This document shows, piece by piece, positions 15,766-25,413 of a stretch of DNA of 45,866 nucleotides. Every line of letters begins with the position of its first letter. Position 1 is the first letter of the stretch. The translations under genes and the position numbers were made by a program. A model generated the notes under the pieces. That model was not told where the DNA came from. It saw only the letters and a list, made by a program, of their open reading frames with translations, and did not search any database. The DNA comes from Thermoproteota archaeon (GTDB lineage: Archaea; Thermoproteota; Thermoprotei_A; EX4484-217-1; JAPDJV01). Location: the NCBI GenBank assembly GCA_029258925.1, contig JAPDJV010000055.1:1-45866 (forward strand). The letters are read 5' to 3'.

Positions 15766-16519
15766 AGTCCTTCTCGCCCTCCATGATTATGTGCACTATT
15801 TCGCTCATCACCTGGCCTACGACATCCTCGCGGAGCTCCTCGACACTATTGATCCCCAAACCTATTGATGGACCTAGCACGTTTACTCTACTATCGCAGT
15901 TAACTATGCAGATGTAAGTGACCATAAAGTACGGGTTTTTCAACAACTCCTCTTTCCAAGAGTAATATTCTTTTTTGAGGGCATCCAGCTCCTCAAGCTT
16001 CTCTTTTCCACATATGACAGACTTATTCTCCAATACATCTTTGAGCTTGTCCACTAGCTCAGGCTGGTGAACTTGGAAAATGAGTACGAACTTAGCTGTG
16101 TCCACGAGTTTTCCAACATCTACACTATCCAAGTTCCGGGCTAGCCATTCGCCGTCCACAAGCAATATGGACTTATCTCCATGCCATGCGTCCAGCTCCC
16201 CAACTCTTAAGTATGTGATCTTGTCTTCAGAGCCAAGTTGCTTGAAAGCTTCTCTAATGAACCCCGCTACTGTGCCGTTGCCCAGCAAGTACACGTCGTA
16301 CTCTGCTAACCTTGACACAATGAACTCCCTATCCTCCTCCCTCTCCCAAGGCCTAGGCCACCAGGGCTCGGGCGTGGAAGTAGCTGTTGTGGAACCATTT
16401 TCTACAACTTCCGTAATGTTAAGAGCGAAGCCCGATGATAATGAGAGCACTATTGTGATAACAACTAGCGCTACAATAGCAATTACAGCGAGGATTCTCG
16501 GGAGTACTCTGACTCCCAT
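15755..16519 (-). CDS. membrane-anchored extracellular protein of unknown family
   Basis: 254 residues, by chance the same length as its downstream neighbour. It has an N-terminal membrane segment (ILAVIAIVALVVITIVLSL), then a low-complexity linker with STTATSTPEPWWPRPW, then a compact alpha/beta domain with YDVYLLGNGTVAGFIREAF and KSILLVDGEWLARNL. The pattern of strands and helices would suit a Rossmann-like fold, but no motif identifies it. It is the first gene of a two-gene unit; a BoxA (GATATATATAT, minus strand) lies about 50 nt upstream. Confidence 0.6.
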   Translation of the reverse strand: MGVRVLPRILAVIAIVALVVITIVLSLSSGFALNITEVVENGSTTATSTPEPWWPRPWEREEDREFIVSRLAEYDVYLLGNGTVAGFIREAFKQLGSEDKITYLRVGELDAWHGDKSILLVDGEWLARNLDSVDVGKLVDTAKFVLIFQVHQPELVDKLKDVLENKSVICGKEKLEELDALKKEYYSWKEELLKNPYFMVTYICIVNCDSRVNVLGPSIGLGINSVEELREDVVGQVMSEIVHIIMEGEKDCVE

Positions 16520-16566
16520 ACATTTAACCCGGTCTATGCTTCTAGAGAACTATAGAGCGAACTCTC

Positions 16567-16577
16567 ATATATATATC
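16567..16577 (-). promoter_or_regulatory. BoxA promoter of the two unknown exported genes
   Basis: ATATATATATG-type element on the minus strand, about 50 nt before ATG 16519; it is the only strong TATA element in the gap to the MBL-fold gene. Confidence 0.5.
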
Positions 16578-16723
16578 GCTTGTTAGCTCTTAGAGAACAG
16601 AACCTCATTGTATAAGCTTTAAACTTGTAGAAGCCGTCGATAAACCGCATGGCTATAGGTGGCTTTATTTCCTTCAATATTGTTTCATAAATTTGGAACT
16701 GCTTCGACGATCTGCTTATTTAC

Positions 16724-17629
16724 TTACTTCATTTTTGAGAAGCATTCTATTAAGCCCACGTGGCCGTCTCCGTAGTGATCGCAGTATTCTTCTTCCAGAA
16801 GCCTCCTAATATTCTCTCCACTACAATGTATTGGATATATTTTCTCGACTCCTAGCTCAAGGAGCTTCTTTACTGTGGAGTTCAATTCCTCGAAGGGTTT
16901 GCCAGCTAGGTGGAATCCTCCTATAACAGCATAAGGCTTCACACCTATCTCGCTACAAGCTTTCTCGACAATGTTTTCCACACCCGGATGACTACATCCC
17001 ACGACAACTATTAGGCCAAGGCCTTCAACGTTCACTGCTAAAGCCTGCTCGTACGGGGGTCCACGCATCTCTCCAATAATCCAGACCCCCCTGGCTATCA
17101 TAGTTGTCTCACCCACTTCAACCACTTCCAGCCCAAGACCCTTAATCCAGTCCTTGACCTCCCTACTCATGTGTGCTGGAACATACACTCTCCTTCCCGA
17201 AGCAACTTCAGCAATCTTCTCCAAACCCCCAACATGATCCCAGTGCTCGTGGGAGACAACTATTACGTCGACACTGCTCAAGTTCACTCCTAGAATATGG
17301 GAGTTGCGTTCTAGAACTAGGGGACTAGACCCCGTGTCGAATAATATTGTAGTGTTATCTGCTTCCACAATAATGCTTATACCCCACGCGGTTTCGAGGA
17401 ACGCGTTGGAAGGATCAGCATTGTTGTCTACTAGAACGGTTATCCTAGCTATGCGACAAGTTTCCGTAGAAAGCTGTTCTCTAGGAGGACTATATCTTAA
17501 AAATGCTAGAATGAATAATGATAGTAATGTTAGAATAACGATCACTACGAGCATTCTAGAAGAATTCTTCACAGCGCCCCCAAGCATTCTACACGCAATG
17601 TGATATAAAGCGTTTTCACACTCCCGCAA
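16724..17629 (-). CDS. membrane-tethered metallo-beta-lactamase-fold hydrolase
   Basis: 301 residues. An N-terminal membrane segment (MLVVIVILTLLSLFILAFL, about 25-43) precedes a metallo-beta-lactamase domain. SHEHWDHVGGL is the HxHxDH metal motif, TTILFDTGSS is the preceding conserved strand, VVGCSHPGVENIV carries the third His, and a C-terminal GGFHLAG and PIHCSGE supply later metal ligands. This order matches the 7,8-dihydropterin-6-methyl-phosphate-synthase-like branch. An extracellular location would be unusual for a pterin enzyme, so the substrate may differ. The in-frame ATG at 17590 (MLGGAV) is an alternative start and would still keep the membrane segment. Confidence 0.8.
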   Translation of the reverse strand: MRECENALYHIACRMLGGAVKNSSRMLVVIVILTLLSLFILAFLRYSPPREQLSTETCRIARITVLVDNNADPSNAFLETAWGISIIVEADNTTILFDTGSSPLVLERNSHILGVNLSSVDVIVVSHEHWDHVGGLEKIAEVASGRRVYVPAHMSREVKDWIKGLGLEVVEVGETTMIARGVWIIGEMRGPPYEQALAVNVEGLGLIVVVGCSHPGVENIVEKACSEIGVKPYAVIGGFHLAGKPFEELNSTVKKLLELGVEKIYPIHCSGENIRRLLEEEYCDHYGDGHVGLIECFSKMK

Positions 17630-17671
17630 CTATTACCACTTGTTGGAAGCAGTCAGAACCACGTTGAAAAT

Positions 17672-17785
17672 GTGAAAACAGTAATACTGGTTGAGGAGTA
17701 CATCTGCACTAAGACGTTAACACGTGTAGGGAGGCTTCCGGGACGGGCTCTACTAGAATATTTACTTGAAGAGTTGTGGAAGTAG
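17672..17785 (+). CDS. short frame of 37 codons, uncertain
   Basis: GTG 17672 to TAG 17785 encodes MKTVILVEEYICTKTLTRVG, then LPGRALLEYLLEELWK. It has protein-like composition (alternating charged and hydrophobic residues) in the otherwise empty gap 17630-17911. It may be a small gene or the tail of a lost one. No family recognised. Confidence 0.25.
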   Translation: MKTVILVEEYICTKTLTRVGRLPGRALLEYLLEELWK

Positions 17786-17911
17786 GGTGCTCGAGGCTGC
17801 GGAGAAGTGGTGTTTAAATCCGTAAAAATTTTATGACACAGCTCAAACTATTAGTTAAACTATTGTCACAGTAATGCACTAGCGTTTCTAGCATTTAGAG
17901 GGGTTCAACTG

Positions 17912-19072
17912 TTGAGGATACTAGTGGTGACACATTATTGGCCGCCGCATATCGGTGGAGTGGAGACGGTGGCCTATGAACAGGCTAGGAGAATTGCGGT
18001 TAAAGGATATGATGTAACAGTGTTTACGAGCAGAGTGCCGAGGAACACTCCGGAATACTCTGAGGAAGACCACGTGAAAGTGTTCAGGGCTCCAGCAATA
18101 AATCTTTTAGAGGATAAATTTGGAATACCCTATCCAATATTCGCTTTTAACGCATTAAATACTTTAAGAGAGCTCGTCAGGAGAGTTGACATAGTGCACG
18201 TCCACGAAGCATTCTACCACTCATCATATTTCGCTTTAAACTATGCCAAGAAGTATGGTAAGCCCTCAATAGTCACAATGCATATTTCAAAGAGGAAATT
18301 CGGGTCTACAATACTAAACCTAGCAGGGTACTGTTTAGATCTTATTGAAAGAGATGGTTTAAGGAAGACAAGTCTAATAATAGGTGTTTCTAGGAAAACT
18401 TTGAATTCTAAAGGTGTGAAGGGGATAGTACTCTATAATGGTGTAGACCACGAAAAATTCCGCCCACCAACTCCTAAAGAAAAGGAGGAGTTGAGGAGGA
18501 AACTCGGAATACCTCCCGAGAGAATGGTAGCATTATATGTTGGAAGAATTGCCAGGATCTCTAAGGGAGTAGATATTTTAGTGGAGGCAATGGAGATCTT
18601 GGAGAAGAAGAGGAGTAACGTATTCTTCCTCATAGCCGGGGGAGGAGTCGACGAGAACTGGCTTAGAAGAGAGATTGCTTTAAGGAAGCTGAGAAACGTC
18701 AAGTATTTGGGACAAATAGAGTACCGAAGTCTCCCGGAAATATACATGGCCTCGGACATCGCAGTATTCCCCTATAGAACAGGTGAGGGAATGCCCATGA
18801 CACTACTGGAAGCACTATCGACAGGCCTACCAGTAGTGACTACACGTGTCAAAGGAGGACACTTGGAAATCGTGAGAGACAAGTACAATGGTCTACTGGC
18901 GGACTTCGAGAACCCCGAGGACCTGGCGCTTAAAATAGAATTATTGGAGGCAAACCCCAGTCTCGTAGCTGAAATGAGCTTAAACAATAGGAGGGTTGTG
19001 GAGGAGAAGTATACTTGGGATATTAACGTGAAAATGCTTCAAAAAATATATGAGGGTGTCCTCTCGAGATGA
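17912..19072 (+). CDS. GT4-family glycosyltransferase
   Basis: 386 residues from TTG 17912. GT4 retaining glycosyltransferases move a sugar from a nucleotide donor to an acceptor such as a lipid-linked glycan. The N-terminal half has VTHYWPPHIGGVETVAYEQAR, the usual acceptor-side GGVE start. The C-terminal half has ALYVGRIARISKGVDILVEAM and the donor-site EGMPMTLLEALSTGLPVV, which is the EX7E motif. No membrane segment, so it acts at the cytoplasmic face. Its end overlaps the next gene by 4 nt (ATGA), so a glycan-assembly operon runs on to 22594. Confidence 0.92.
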   Translation: MRILVVTHYWPPHIGGVETVAYEQARRIAVKGYDVTVFTSRVPRNTPEYSEEDHVKVFRAPAINLLEDKFGIPYPIFAFNALNTLRELVRRVDIVHVHEAFYHSSYFALNYAKKYGKPSIVTMHISKRKFGSTILNLAGYCLDLIERDGLRKTSLIIGVSRKTLNSKGVKGIVLYNGVDHEKFRPPTPKEKEELRRKLGIPPERMVALYVGRIARISKGVDILVEAMEILEKKRSNVFFLIAGGGVDENWLRREIALRKLRNVKYLGQIEYRSLPEIYMASDIAVFPYRTGEGMPMTLLEALSTGLPVVTTRVKGGHLEIVRDKYNGLLADFENPEDLALKIELLEANPSLVAEMSLNNRRVVEEKYTWDINVKMLQKIYEGVLSR

Positions 19073-21060
19073 GGGAGCCTGTAATTAGATTATGTGAGAG
19101 AAAGCTTTTCATCGGGCTAGCAGTATACGCTTTAGCAGCATACTCTTCTAGATTACTGGAAATAGCTGATCCAGTGAGGGGACTACTGGCCTACACGGTT
19201 TTCGTGGCAATACCCTTAATCATTGGCAGATTGCTCATCGAAGTGGTATGCACGGTTCTCGAGAAGCCCATGCCACAAACACGACACCTACTTCTCCAAG
19301 CAATGCTATACTGGTTTCCGGGCTCGCTCACAATATTCTTCATAGCGGCATCGTTGAGCGCTTTAGGAGCATATAGCATTGTGAACACTACTATAATAAT
19401 CATGGTAATGCTGGTTGCAAGCATACTATTCGATTTCACGCCAGTAAGCTACAGGTTGAACCTGGAATACTCGGTGAAATATGATAGCTTAAAGCTTGCA
19501 GCCATAGCTTTCGCTTCAGGGGTCCTAGCAGTCGCATTACTCAGATCTATCTTACCGTACCCCCTACAACCCAACTACGATATGTTCCAAGACTTCTACT
19601 TAATTGGGAGAATGATGTATTACAGCGAATTCCACATTACTCCAAGAGAATTCCTACAATACGCCTACACTAGGCCGGCTACCACACTCTACGACCTGAT
19701 GGTCACGGTCTCGGCTTACTGGACTCAAGCAGACGTTCTCGCAGTATTCTGGAGCGCGCCGATAATTCAAAACGGTTTATTCGGTATATCGCTATATGTT
19801 TGGGCTTCAAGAGTATTTCGAGAAAAACTTCCCTCGATAACCACGGCTGTTATTGGAACGTGGATTTTAGAGTATAGGCCTCAAGGTATGACACAGTTTC
19901 GCTCGGACAGACTGCTCATTCTAATCCTACCCCTCCTACTATATGCTGTGGAAGAATGGTTTGCCGAGGGGTCGATGGATAGAAGTAAGCTCTTATACAT
20001 GGCTTTAATTTCGGCAGTAGCCATAATCTTACACCAGTATTCCGGGGCTTTCCTAACGATAATCCTCATCCTATACATAATCCTCTCTAAGGGGAAACTG
20101 AGGAGGGAATGTGATCTAATACCCATGTTAGCAGTTCTCCTAGTTGCTGCCATAAGGCTTCTAAAATTATCGTTGCCTGCTGAGTTCTCAATAAACGTTT
20201 TGGGTCCAGTAGGCAAGTATCCTGGAACAGAAATCTATAGGCTAACCCTCATGGAGGGGGCTTGCACTATTCTAGTTGTAGGCATGTTTCTCGCGGGCAT
20301 TGTACTGGCTTTATTGGAGAACGGTGTTTTAAGGAAGATCTCCGTGTTTGCGTCAATAATACTATTAACATACTATGCACCACTATGGGGGGTTCTCAGG
20401 GTAGCACTATACATCCACCCATTCGTGGCTCTCTTCACAGCGTACTCCATAACATACATTATTAGAGAGGTCTTGGAGCCCTTTGGAGACAAGGATGTCA
20501 AAGTAGTTCTATCACTACTGCTATTAGCATTCACGTTATTCGGATTAATAGCTCCCATCGGAGGATCATTTACTAACTTGAATAAAAGTTATAAGAGGTT
20601 CTTTAAACCCTCTTTCTCCCTCCAAGAATTGGAGGCAGCTATTTGGATTAGAGAGAATACTCCGAAGGACTCCGTTATCGTTAGCGATGCTATAACACAG
20701 CAAGTTATCAGAGGTTTATCGTTTAGAGACGGGGTTGGTAGGAGCTACATGCTTTCGGACGACAGGATGCAAATATTATATGAGGCATTCGAATCTAACG
20801 ATACCGAGAGAACTGTTCAACTCATACTATCCATACTTCCAGAATCCTTCAAGAATAGGAGCATATACATTGTTATTACGGGGCGAACAACTGGTTGGCT
20901 GAACTCCGAGAATCCGAGGATGTTGTTCTGGCCTCCTAGAGAAATCGTGGATTACACTATAATTAATAGGCTCAATAATTCAGACGATTTAAGTTTAGTG
21001 TATAGCGTTGACTCCCAGGTCTTCATATTCAGATTAAATAGGGGTTTGAACAGTGATTAA
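19069..21060 (+). CDS. polytopic membrane protein, GT-C glycosyltransferase-like
   Basis: 663 residues with about a dozen membrane segments over the first 490 (for example SLTIFFIAASLSALGAYSIV and LIPMLAVLLVAAIRLL). A soluble C-terminal domain begins ELEAAIWIRENTPKDSVIV and reads SDAITQQVIRGLSFRDG. This design, with a conserved WIRENTPKD start to the soluble part, is seen in archaeal GT-C-type or dolichyl-phosphate-sugar-dependent transferases. No family motif proves the donor. The position between a GT4 enzyme and two phosphodiesterases suggests transfer or export of a surface glycan. It overlaps its neighbours by 4 and 8 nt. Confidence 0.7.
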   Translation: MREPVIRLCERKLFIGLAVYALAAYSSRLLEIADPVRGLLAYTVFVAIPLIIGRLLIEVVCTVLEKPMPQTRHLLLQAMLYWFPGSLTIFFIAASLSALGAYSIVNTTIIIMVMLVASILFDFTPVSYRLNLEYSVKYDSLKLAAIAFASGVLAVALLRSILPYPLQPNYDMFQDFYLIGRMMYYSEFHITPREFLQYAYTRPATTLYDLMVTVSAYWTQADVLAVFWSAPIIQNGLFGISLYVWASRVFREKLPSITTAVIGTWILEYRPQGMTQFRSDRLLILILPLLLYAVEEWFAEGSMDRSKLLYMALISAVAIILHQYSGAFLTIILILYIILSKGKLRRECDLIPMLAVLLVAAIRLLKLSLPAEFSINVLGPVGKYPGTEIYRLTLMEGACTILVVGMFLAGIVLALLENGVLRKISVFASIILLTYYAPLWGVLRVALYIHPFVALFTAYSITYIIREVLEPFGDKDVKVVLSLLLLAFTLFGLIAPIGGSFTNLNKSYKRFFKPSFSLQELEAAIWIRENTPKDSVIVSDAITQQVIRGLSFRDGVGRSYMLSDDRMQILYEAFESNDTERTVQLILSILPESFKNRSIYIVITGRTTGWLNSENPRMLFWPPREIVDYTIINRLNNSDDLSLVYSVDSQVFIFRLNRGLNSD

Positions 21061-22594
21061 AGTAATGGTCTTAGGATTAGATGGAGCCACATGGAGCCTA
21101 CTTCTACCCCTAATAAGAAGAGGGAAGCTCCCCACATTGAGGAAACTTCTAGAAAAATCTGCATGGGGACCTCTGGAATCATCCAAGCCGCCAGTCACGT
21201 TCCCAGCGTGGAAATGCTACTCTACTGGCAAAAACCCTGGGAAACTAGGTGTATACTGGTGGCTTAACGTAGACTTTGATAGGAAAAGGTTTGTGGTCAA
21301 TAATAGTCTATCGTTTAGAGGATGGGAGATTTGGGACTACTTGAGTGTTGCAGGCTATAGTTGCGGAATCATAGGCATGCCCACAACACATCCTCCCAAA
21401 CCTGTGAACGGATTCATGGTCTCGGAGGGAGGTCCGGAGGAATCAGCATACACGTACCCGCCGGAACTGAAGAATATGTTAAAGGAATTGTTTGATTATA
21501 GTCTAGGAGAGTTCGTGAAGTGCAGAAGTCCGGAGTGTATGATTAGGGAGTGCTGGAGACACGTAAAGCAGAGATTCAACGCTGCCATCTACCTAGCTGA
21601 AAGGTTTAGACCAGAATTCTTAAACTTGACAATTCTCCAAACAGACACGATACAACACTTGTTCTGGAGCGATGAAGGAGGGAGAGGGTTCGGGGTTTTA
21701 GAGAAGTTCTGGAAGCTTGTAGATCACGAAATAGGAAGGCTTATTTCCAGATTAGTAACTGAGAAAACATTTCTCTTCCTCATCTCGGACCATGGCTTCA
21801 CAAAACTACATTGCACCATAAACTTATCAGAAGTGCTTTGTAGACTGGGATATCTTAAACCAAGCCTTAGAGGAAAGATCATAAGAGGGGGTAGGAGGCT
21901 ATTTGAAAAAATGCTTGGGAAGAACATGGATCATTACATTAAAGGCGTACTAGAATTTTTAAGATTAAGAGGTTTAAGGCCATGGAAGTATCAGGAGATG
22001 CTAATGGATTGGAATAGCTCTCTCGCAATACCGCTGCCAAGCGGACTGATCTATGTGAATAAGAGAATTGTTGGAGAAGAGGAGACTAAGATAGCATCGA
22101 ACATCCTGGAAGATTTAAGGGTACTTCTAGAATTAGAGCCGCCGGTATTCGAGGAAGTGCTACTGGGAGAAGAAGTTTATGTTGGAGACAACAACTCTCC
22201 AAACATATATGTCACTCCACATGAGAAAATCTACTTAACTTCTAGAATAGATGAATACAGGCTTGTAATAAGGGAGCAAGGACTTGGAGAGCATGGGGTA
22301 TGCAAGTGGAGGGGAAAACATCATCCTCAAGGAATATTCTTGGCAAGCGGACCTGGAGTGAGGAGAGGGTTCTTCGAGAATATTAGAATATACGATATAG
22401 CTCCAACAATACTCCACGTATTCAACCTACCTATTCCAAGAGACATGGATGGAAGAGTCCTGACAGAGATCTTGGCGGAACTTCCCGAACCAAAATACGT
22501 TGATCCAAGCTACTACAAGTTGATAGGATTGAAGATGAAAATAGCGAAACTAAGAGAAGCCCTCAGAGATAGAAGTCGACGACTTAATACGTAG
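21053..22594 (+). CDS. type I phosphodiesterase / nucleotide pyrophosphatase family, copy 1
   Basis: 513 residues from GTG 21053, overlapping the upstream stop by 8 nt. Alkaline-phosphatase superfamily, NPP-like: Asp10 in GLDGATW, the nucleophile Thr49 in PPVTFPAW, the STGKNPGK loop, and a metal-binding SDHG at 245-248, with GEHG and later His residues completing the site. Such enzymes split phosphodiesters or pyrophosphates, including nucleotide-sugar or lipid-linked substrates. There is no signal peptide, so it is cytoplasmic. A paralogue follows at 22766. The C-terminus (YVDPSYYKLIGLKMKIAKLR) is shared by both copies and is not catalytic. Confidence 0.9.
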   Translation: MIKVMVLGLDGATWSLLLPLIRRGKLPTLRKLLEKSAWGPLESSKPPVTFPAWKCYSTGKNPGKLGVYWWLNVDFDRKRFVVNNSLSFRGWEIWDYLSVAGYSCGIIGMPTTHPPKPVNGFMVSEGGPEESAYTYPPELKNMLKELFDYSLGEFVKCRSPECMIRECWRHVKQRFNAAIYLAERFRPEFLNLTILQTDTIQHLFWSDEGGRGFGVLEKFWKLVDHEIGRLISRLVTEKTFLFLISDHGFTKLHCTINLSEVLCRLGYLKPSLRGKIIRGGRRLFEKMLGKNMDHYIKGVLEFLRLRGLRPWKYQEMLMDWNSSLAIPLPSGLIYVNKRIVGEEETKIASNILEDLRVLLELEPPVFEEVLLGEEVYVGDNNSPNIYVTPHEKIYLTSRIDEYRLVIREQGLGEHGVCKWRGKHHPQGIFLASGPGVRRGFFENIRIYDIAPTILHVFNLPIPRDMDGRVLTEILAELPEPKYVDPSYYKLIGLKMKIAKLREALRDRSRRLNT

Positions 22595-22694
22595 AATGCG
22601 GGCCTCAGGTCACCACTATAGAGACTAGGGGTACAGTTCATAATGCTCGTTGCGCTTGAAATAGTGTTCATTTGAGATAATAGGTGTCCGGGCC

Positions 22695-22704
22695 AAATAT
22701 TTTA
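22695..22704 (+). promoter_or_regulatory. BoxA promoter of the second phosphodiesterase
   Basis: AAATATTTTA lies about 60 nt before ATG 22766. It indicates that copy 2 has its own promoter and is not simply the last gene of the operon. Confidence 0.45.
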
Positions 22705-22765
22705 AGGTGTAAAACTCACATAGTTCCAGAAACGGCTTATGTCAACACTGCACGGTGTACGTTAA

Positions 22766-24304
22766 ATGGCTAGAGTAGTTGTCGTGGGGATAGATGCTGC
22801 ATCATGGAATCTCCTAGAGCCTTGGATAAGAGACGGCGTACTTCCCAATCTAAAGCTTCTAGTTGAGGGAGGGGCCTACGGCCCTCTTGAAAGCACCTAT
22901 CCCTTCATAACTTCCCCTGCATGGAAATCCTTCTCCACAGGCAAGAACCCCGGGAAAATAGGGATATTCTACTGGTTTAACTTCGATAAGGAGAGTAAGA
23001 GGATAGTGTTTCCAAACTATACTAAACACTTGGAGCTCTGGGATGTGGCGAGTTTTCATGGTATGAGGAGTATGGTGGTAAACATTCCACTGACCTATCC
23101 CCCTAAGCCGATAAGTGGGGTCATGGTATCCGGCTTTCCAGTGCTGGAACATCAAGAATACGTTCATCCGAAGCATTTGAAGAAACACTTATACGAGAAA
23201 TATAATTATAGGGTGGCACCTAAAGAGCACTTCTCAAACCCCAAATCAGTATCCGATGTGAAGAGCGTTATTGAGAGCAGGTTAAAGTTGGCTATCGACA
23301 ATATAGAATACTATAATCTAACATGTATTGGACTATACTACACGGATGCGATCCAACACTATCATTGGGATAACAGAGAGCTATTGATGGATCTCTGGGA
23401 GTTCATAGATGATTGGATAGGCAAAATAATGGGTTCCCTAGGCGAGAAAGACTACCTCATAGTGTTCTCGGATCACGGTGCAACAGAACTGAAATCAGTA
23501 TTCCTAGCAAACATGTGGCTACGTGAAATGGGGTACCTGCACTTCAAAAAAGACCCGTTTAAACCCGGTTTAAGCTTAAGAACTATTCTGAAAACCTTCG
23601 GGTTGAGTAGGGAGAAATTGGTCAGAGTATTCTTCAAGCTGAATAAAGTGCTCAGCCCGCTCATAACGGAGAAAACATTGCTGAAAAACCTGGGAGCCCC
23701 GTATGAGAGCGAGTACGGTGAAATAGGGATCATTGGAGTACTGAGTGCAGTAGACTGGGAGAAAACCAAGGCCATCGTTATAGGTGAAGGCGACCTATAC
23801 ATCATTGCAGATAATAGAGAGGAATACGAGGACACATTGACTAGAATAATTAGGGAGGTTGAGAAATACTGTAACGGTAAGATTAGAGCTAAAACTAAAA
23901 AGGAGTTATATAGTGGGCCATATGTTAGCAACGCCCCCGACATAGTACTGGTTCCCAGTGAAGGATACATGGTTTCAGACCACATGTCGAGGAGTGGGAG
24001 AATATGGGTGGTACGCGACAATTACAAGTCTTTCCACATAAAGAACGGAATACTAATCATTAACGGCCCCTCCATACAGGAAAACTACAAGACTAGCAAT
24101 GCCAAGATATACGATTTAATGCCAACAATTCTACAAATACTCAAACTACCGATACCGAGGGATGTAGATGGTAGAGTACTCACAGAAGTATTTAAGACTA
24201 GAACGGAGCCCGCTACCAGACCAGTAAAATACGTTGATCCCCTAAAGTTCAGAGTAGCAGGTTTAAGATCTAAGCTTAAAGCGAAAACGAGAGAACGAGT
24301 ATAG
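22766..24304 (+). CDS. type I phosphodiesterase / nucleotide pyrophosphatase family, copy 2
   Basis: 512 residues, a paralogue of the preceding gene over its whole length. Asp10 (GIDAASW), Thr49 (YPFITSPAW), STGKNPGK and SDHG (235-238) are all kept. It ends with the same YVDP and repeated basic helix. The two have diverged widely in the middle, which suggests different substrates rather than a recent duplication. ATG 22766 is preceded by a weak GGTG and lies 171 nt after copy 1, with its own BoxA. Cytoplasmic, with no membrane segment. Confidence 0.9.
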   Translation: MARVVVVGIDAASWNLLEPWIRDGVLPNLKLLVEGGAYGPLESTYPFITSPAWKSFSTGKNPGKIGIFYWFNFDKESKRIVFPNYTKHLELWDVASFHGMRSMVVNIPLTYPPKPISGVMVSGFPVLEHQEYVHPKHLKKHLYEKYNYRVAPKEHFSNPKSVSDVKSVIESRLKLAIDNIEYYNLTCIGLYYTDAIQHYHWDNRELLMDLWEFIDDWIGKIMGSLGEKDYLIVFSDHGATELKSVFLANMWLREMGYLHFKKDPFKPGLSLRTILKTFGLSREKLVRVFFKLNKVLSPLITEKTLLKNLGAPYESEYGEIGIIGVLSAVDWEKTKAIVIGEGDLYIIADNREEYEDTLTRIIREVEKYCNGKIRAKTKKELYSGPYVSNAPDIVLVPSEGYMVSDHMSRSGRIWVVRDNYKSFHIKNGILIINGPSIQENYKTSNAKIYDLMPTILQILKLPIPRDVDGRVLTEVFKTRTEPATRPVKYVDPLKFRVAGLRSKLKAKTRERV

Positions 24305-24471
24305 ACTAATAGTTTCCCCTACTGACAGCATTGGCCTGTGAGCACAAAGTATTCTAAGTCGTTGTAACAAATGAAAAGCATGATGCCATGAAGCGTTTAC
24401 TAGTTAAGGAGGGTTTAGTTTATAATAAATAATTACTTTTTAAATAATTTTATGTAGTGGGAGGCCTGTAC

Positions 24472-25413
24472 ATGAAGAAAAGCGTAGTTGCCTGCATACT
24501 AGCTATTTTAATTGTACTAGGTTTGCTGGTAGCATTCTTTGTGTTGGCCGGGGGTTTTCGAGCAGCAATCAATGTTTCAAGCATAGAGCTTTACGTGGAT
24601 ACTAGTACGGTGAGCGAGGAGGAGACCCCCCTGGAAATTCATATTTCTGTTCAAAACAGCCTGCCATTTGATGTTTCAATTCTTGGTGGAAATATCTCGG
24701 CACATTTCGCTGGGCTAAGAATTCTATCAATAAAAGTGCCGGGAAACCATACTATTAGAGGCTTCACTACTTCAACTATTATACTCGACGCTAGACTAAA
24801 TAATAGTCTTGTCGACGACTGGTGGTATAGGCATTTGAGTATGGAGGAGTGTTCACAGCTCGCGCTGGCAGGATTCCTTGAAATAGGGAGTCCTGCAGGT
24901 AGCATAATTCTTCCAGTAAACTATGGGAGCACTATTGAAACAAGTATTTTCCCACTGGAGATAGAGTTAAACAGAGTTTACGATCTAAGTCTCCTGGGCG
25001 AGATCGCTGTTAAAAGCATTAGGATTGAGCTAGTTAACGTTACTCGCTCTGAAACCACGCTTAAAGCAACTATAACTATTAGAAACGAGCTTGTAGTGCC
25101 ATTATACGTGAACGGCGTTGTTTTCACAGTAAAATTATCCGACAATACTGTCATCGGATGCGGAGAACAATATGTCCCAGCATACATAGGTAGCGGGGGA
25201 GAAGGCTTGTTGGTCTTCAACTTTAAACTAGAAAACAATAAGCTACCACACTGGTGGTACCTGCACGTGAAGAACAGGGAGAGGTCGACTATAAGAATAA
25301 ATACATGGCTTAAACTTAGGATAGTGGGTAGAACCGTGGAATTATTTAGAGACAGCCCTCTGGAAGTCAACATGGAAATTGAGACCAGTATTTTCAAGTA
25401 TGAAGGCCAATAA
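24472..25413 (+). CDS. membrane-anchored protein with two LEA14-like repeats
   Basis: 313 residues from ATG 24472. GGGAGG lies at a good distance upstream, so this ATG is better than the GTG at 24457. A membrane segment (VACILAILIVLGLLVAFFVL) anchors it. The outer part is two similar beta-sandwich units of about 130 residues. Each has a conserved Trp-Trp-Tyr motif (DDWWYRHLS and PHWWYLHVK) and ends in IETSIF (TIETSIFPLEIE and EIETSIFKYEG). The layout recalls LEA14/WHy-type domains that face the outside of archaeal cells. No enzyme motif. It may be a structural envelope or stress protein. Confidence 0.65.
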   Translation: MKKSVVACILAILIVLGLLVAFFVLAGGFRAAINVSSIELYVDTSTVSEEETPLEIHISVQNSLPFDVSILGGNISAHFAGLRILSIKVPGNHTIRGFTTSTIILDARLNNSLVDDWWYRHLSMEECSQLALAGFLEIGSPAGSIILPVNYGSTIETSIFPLEIELNRVYDLSLLGEIAVKSIRIELVNVTRSETTLKATITIRNELVVPLYVNGVVFTVKLSDNTVIGCGEQYVPAYIGSGGEGLLVFNFKLENNKLPHWWYLHVKNRERSTIRINTWLKLRIVGRTVELFRDSPLEVNMEIETSIFKYEGQ

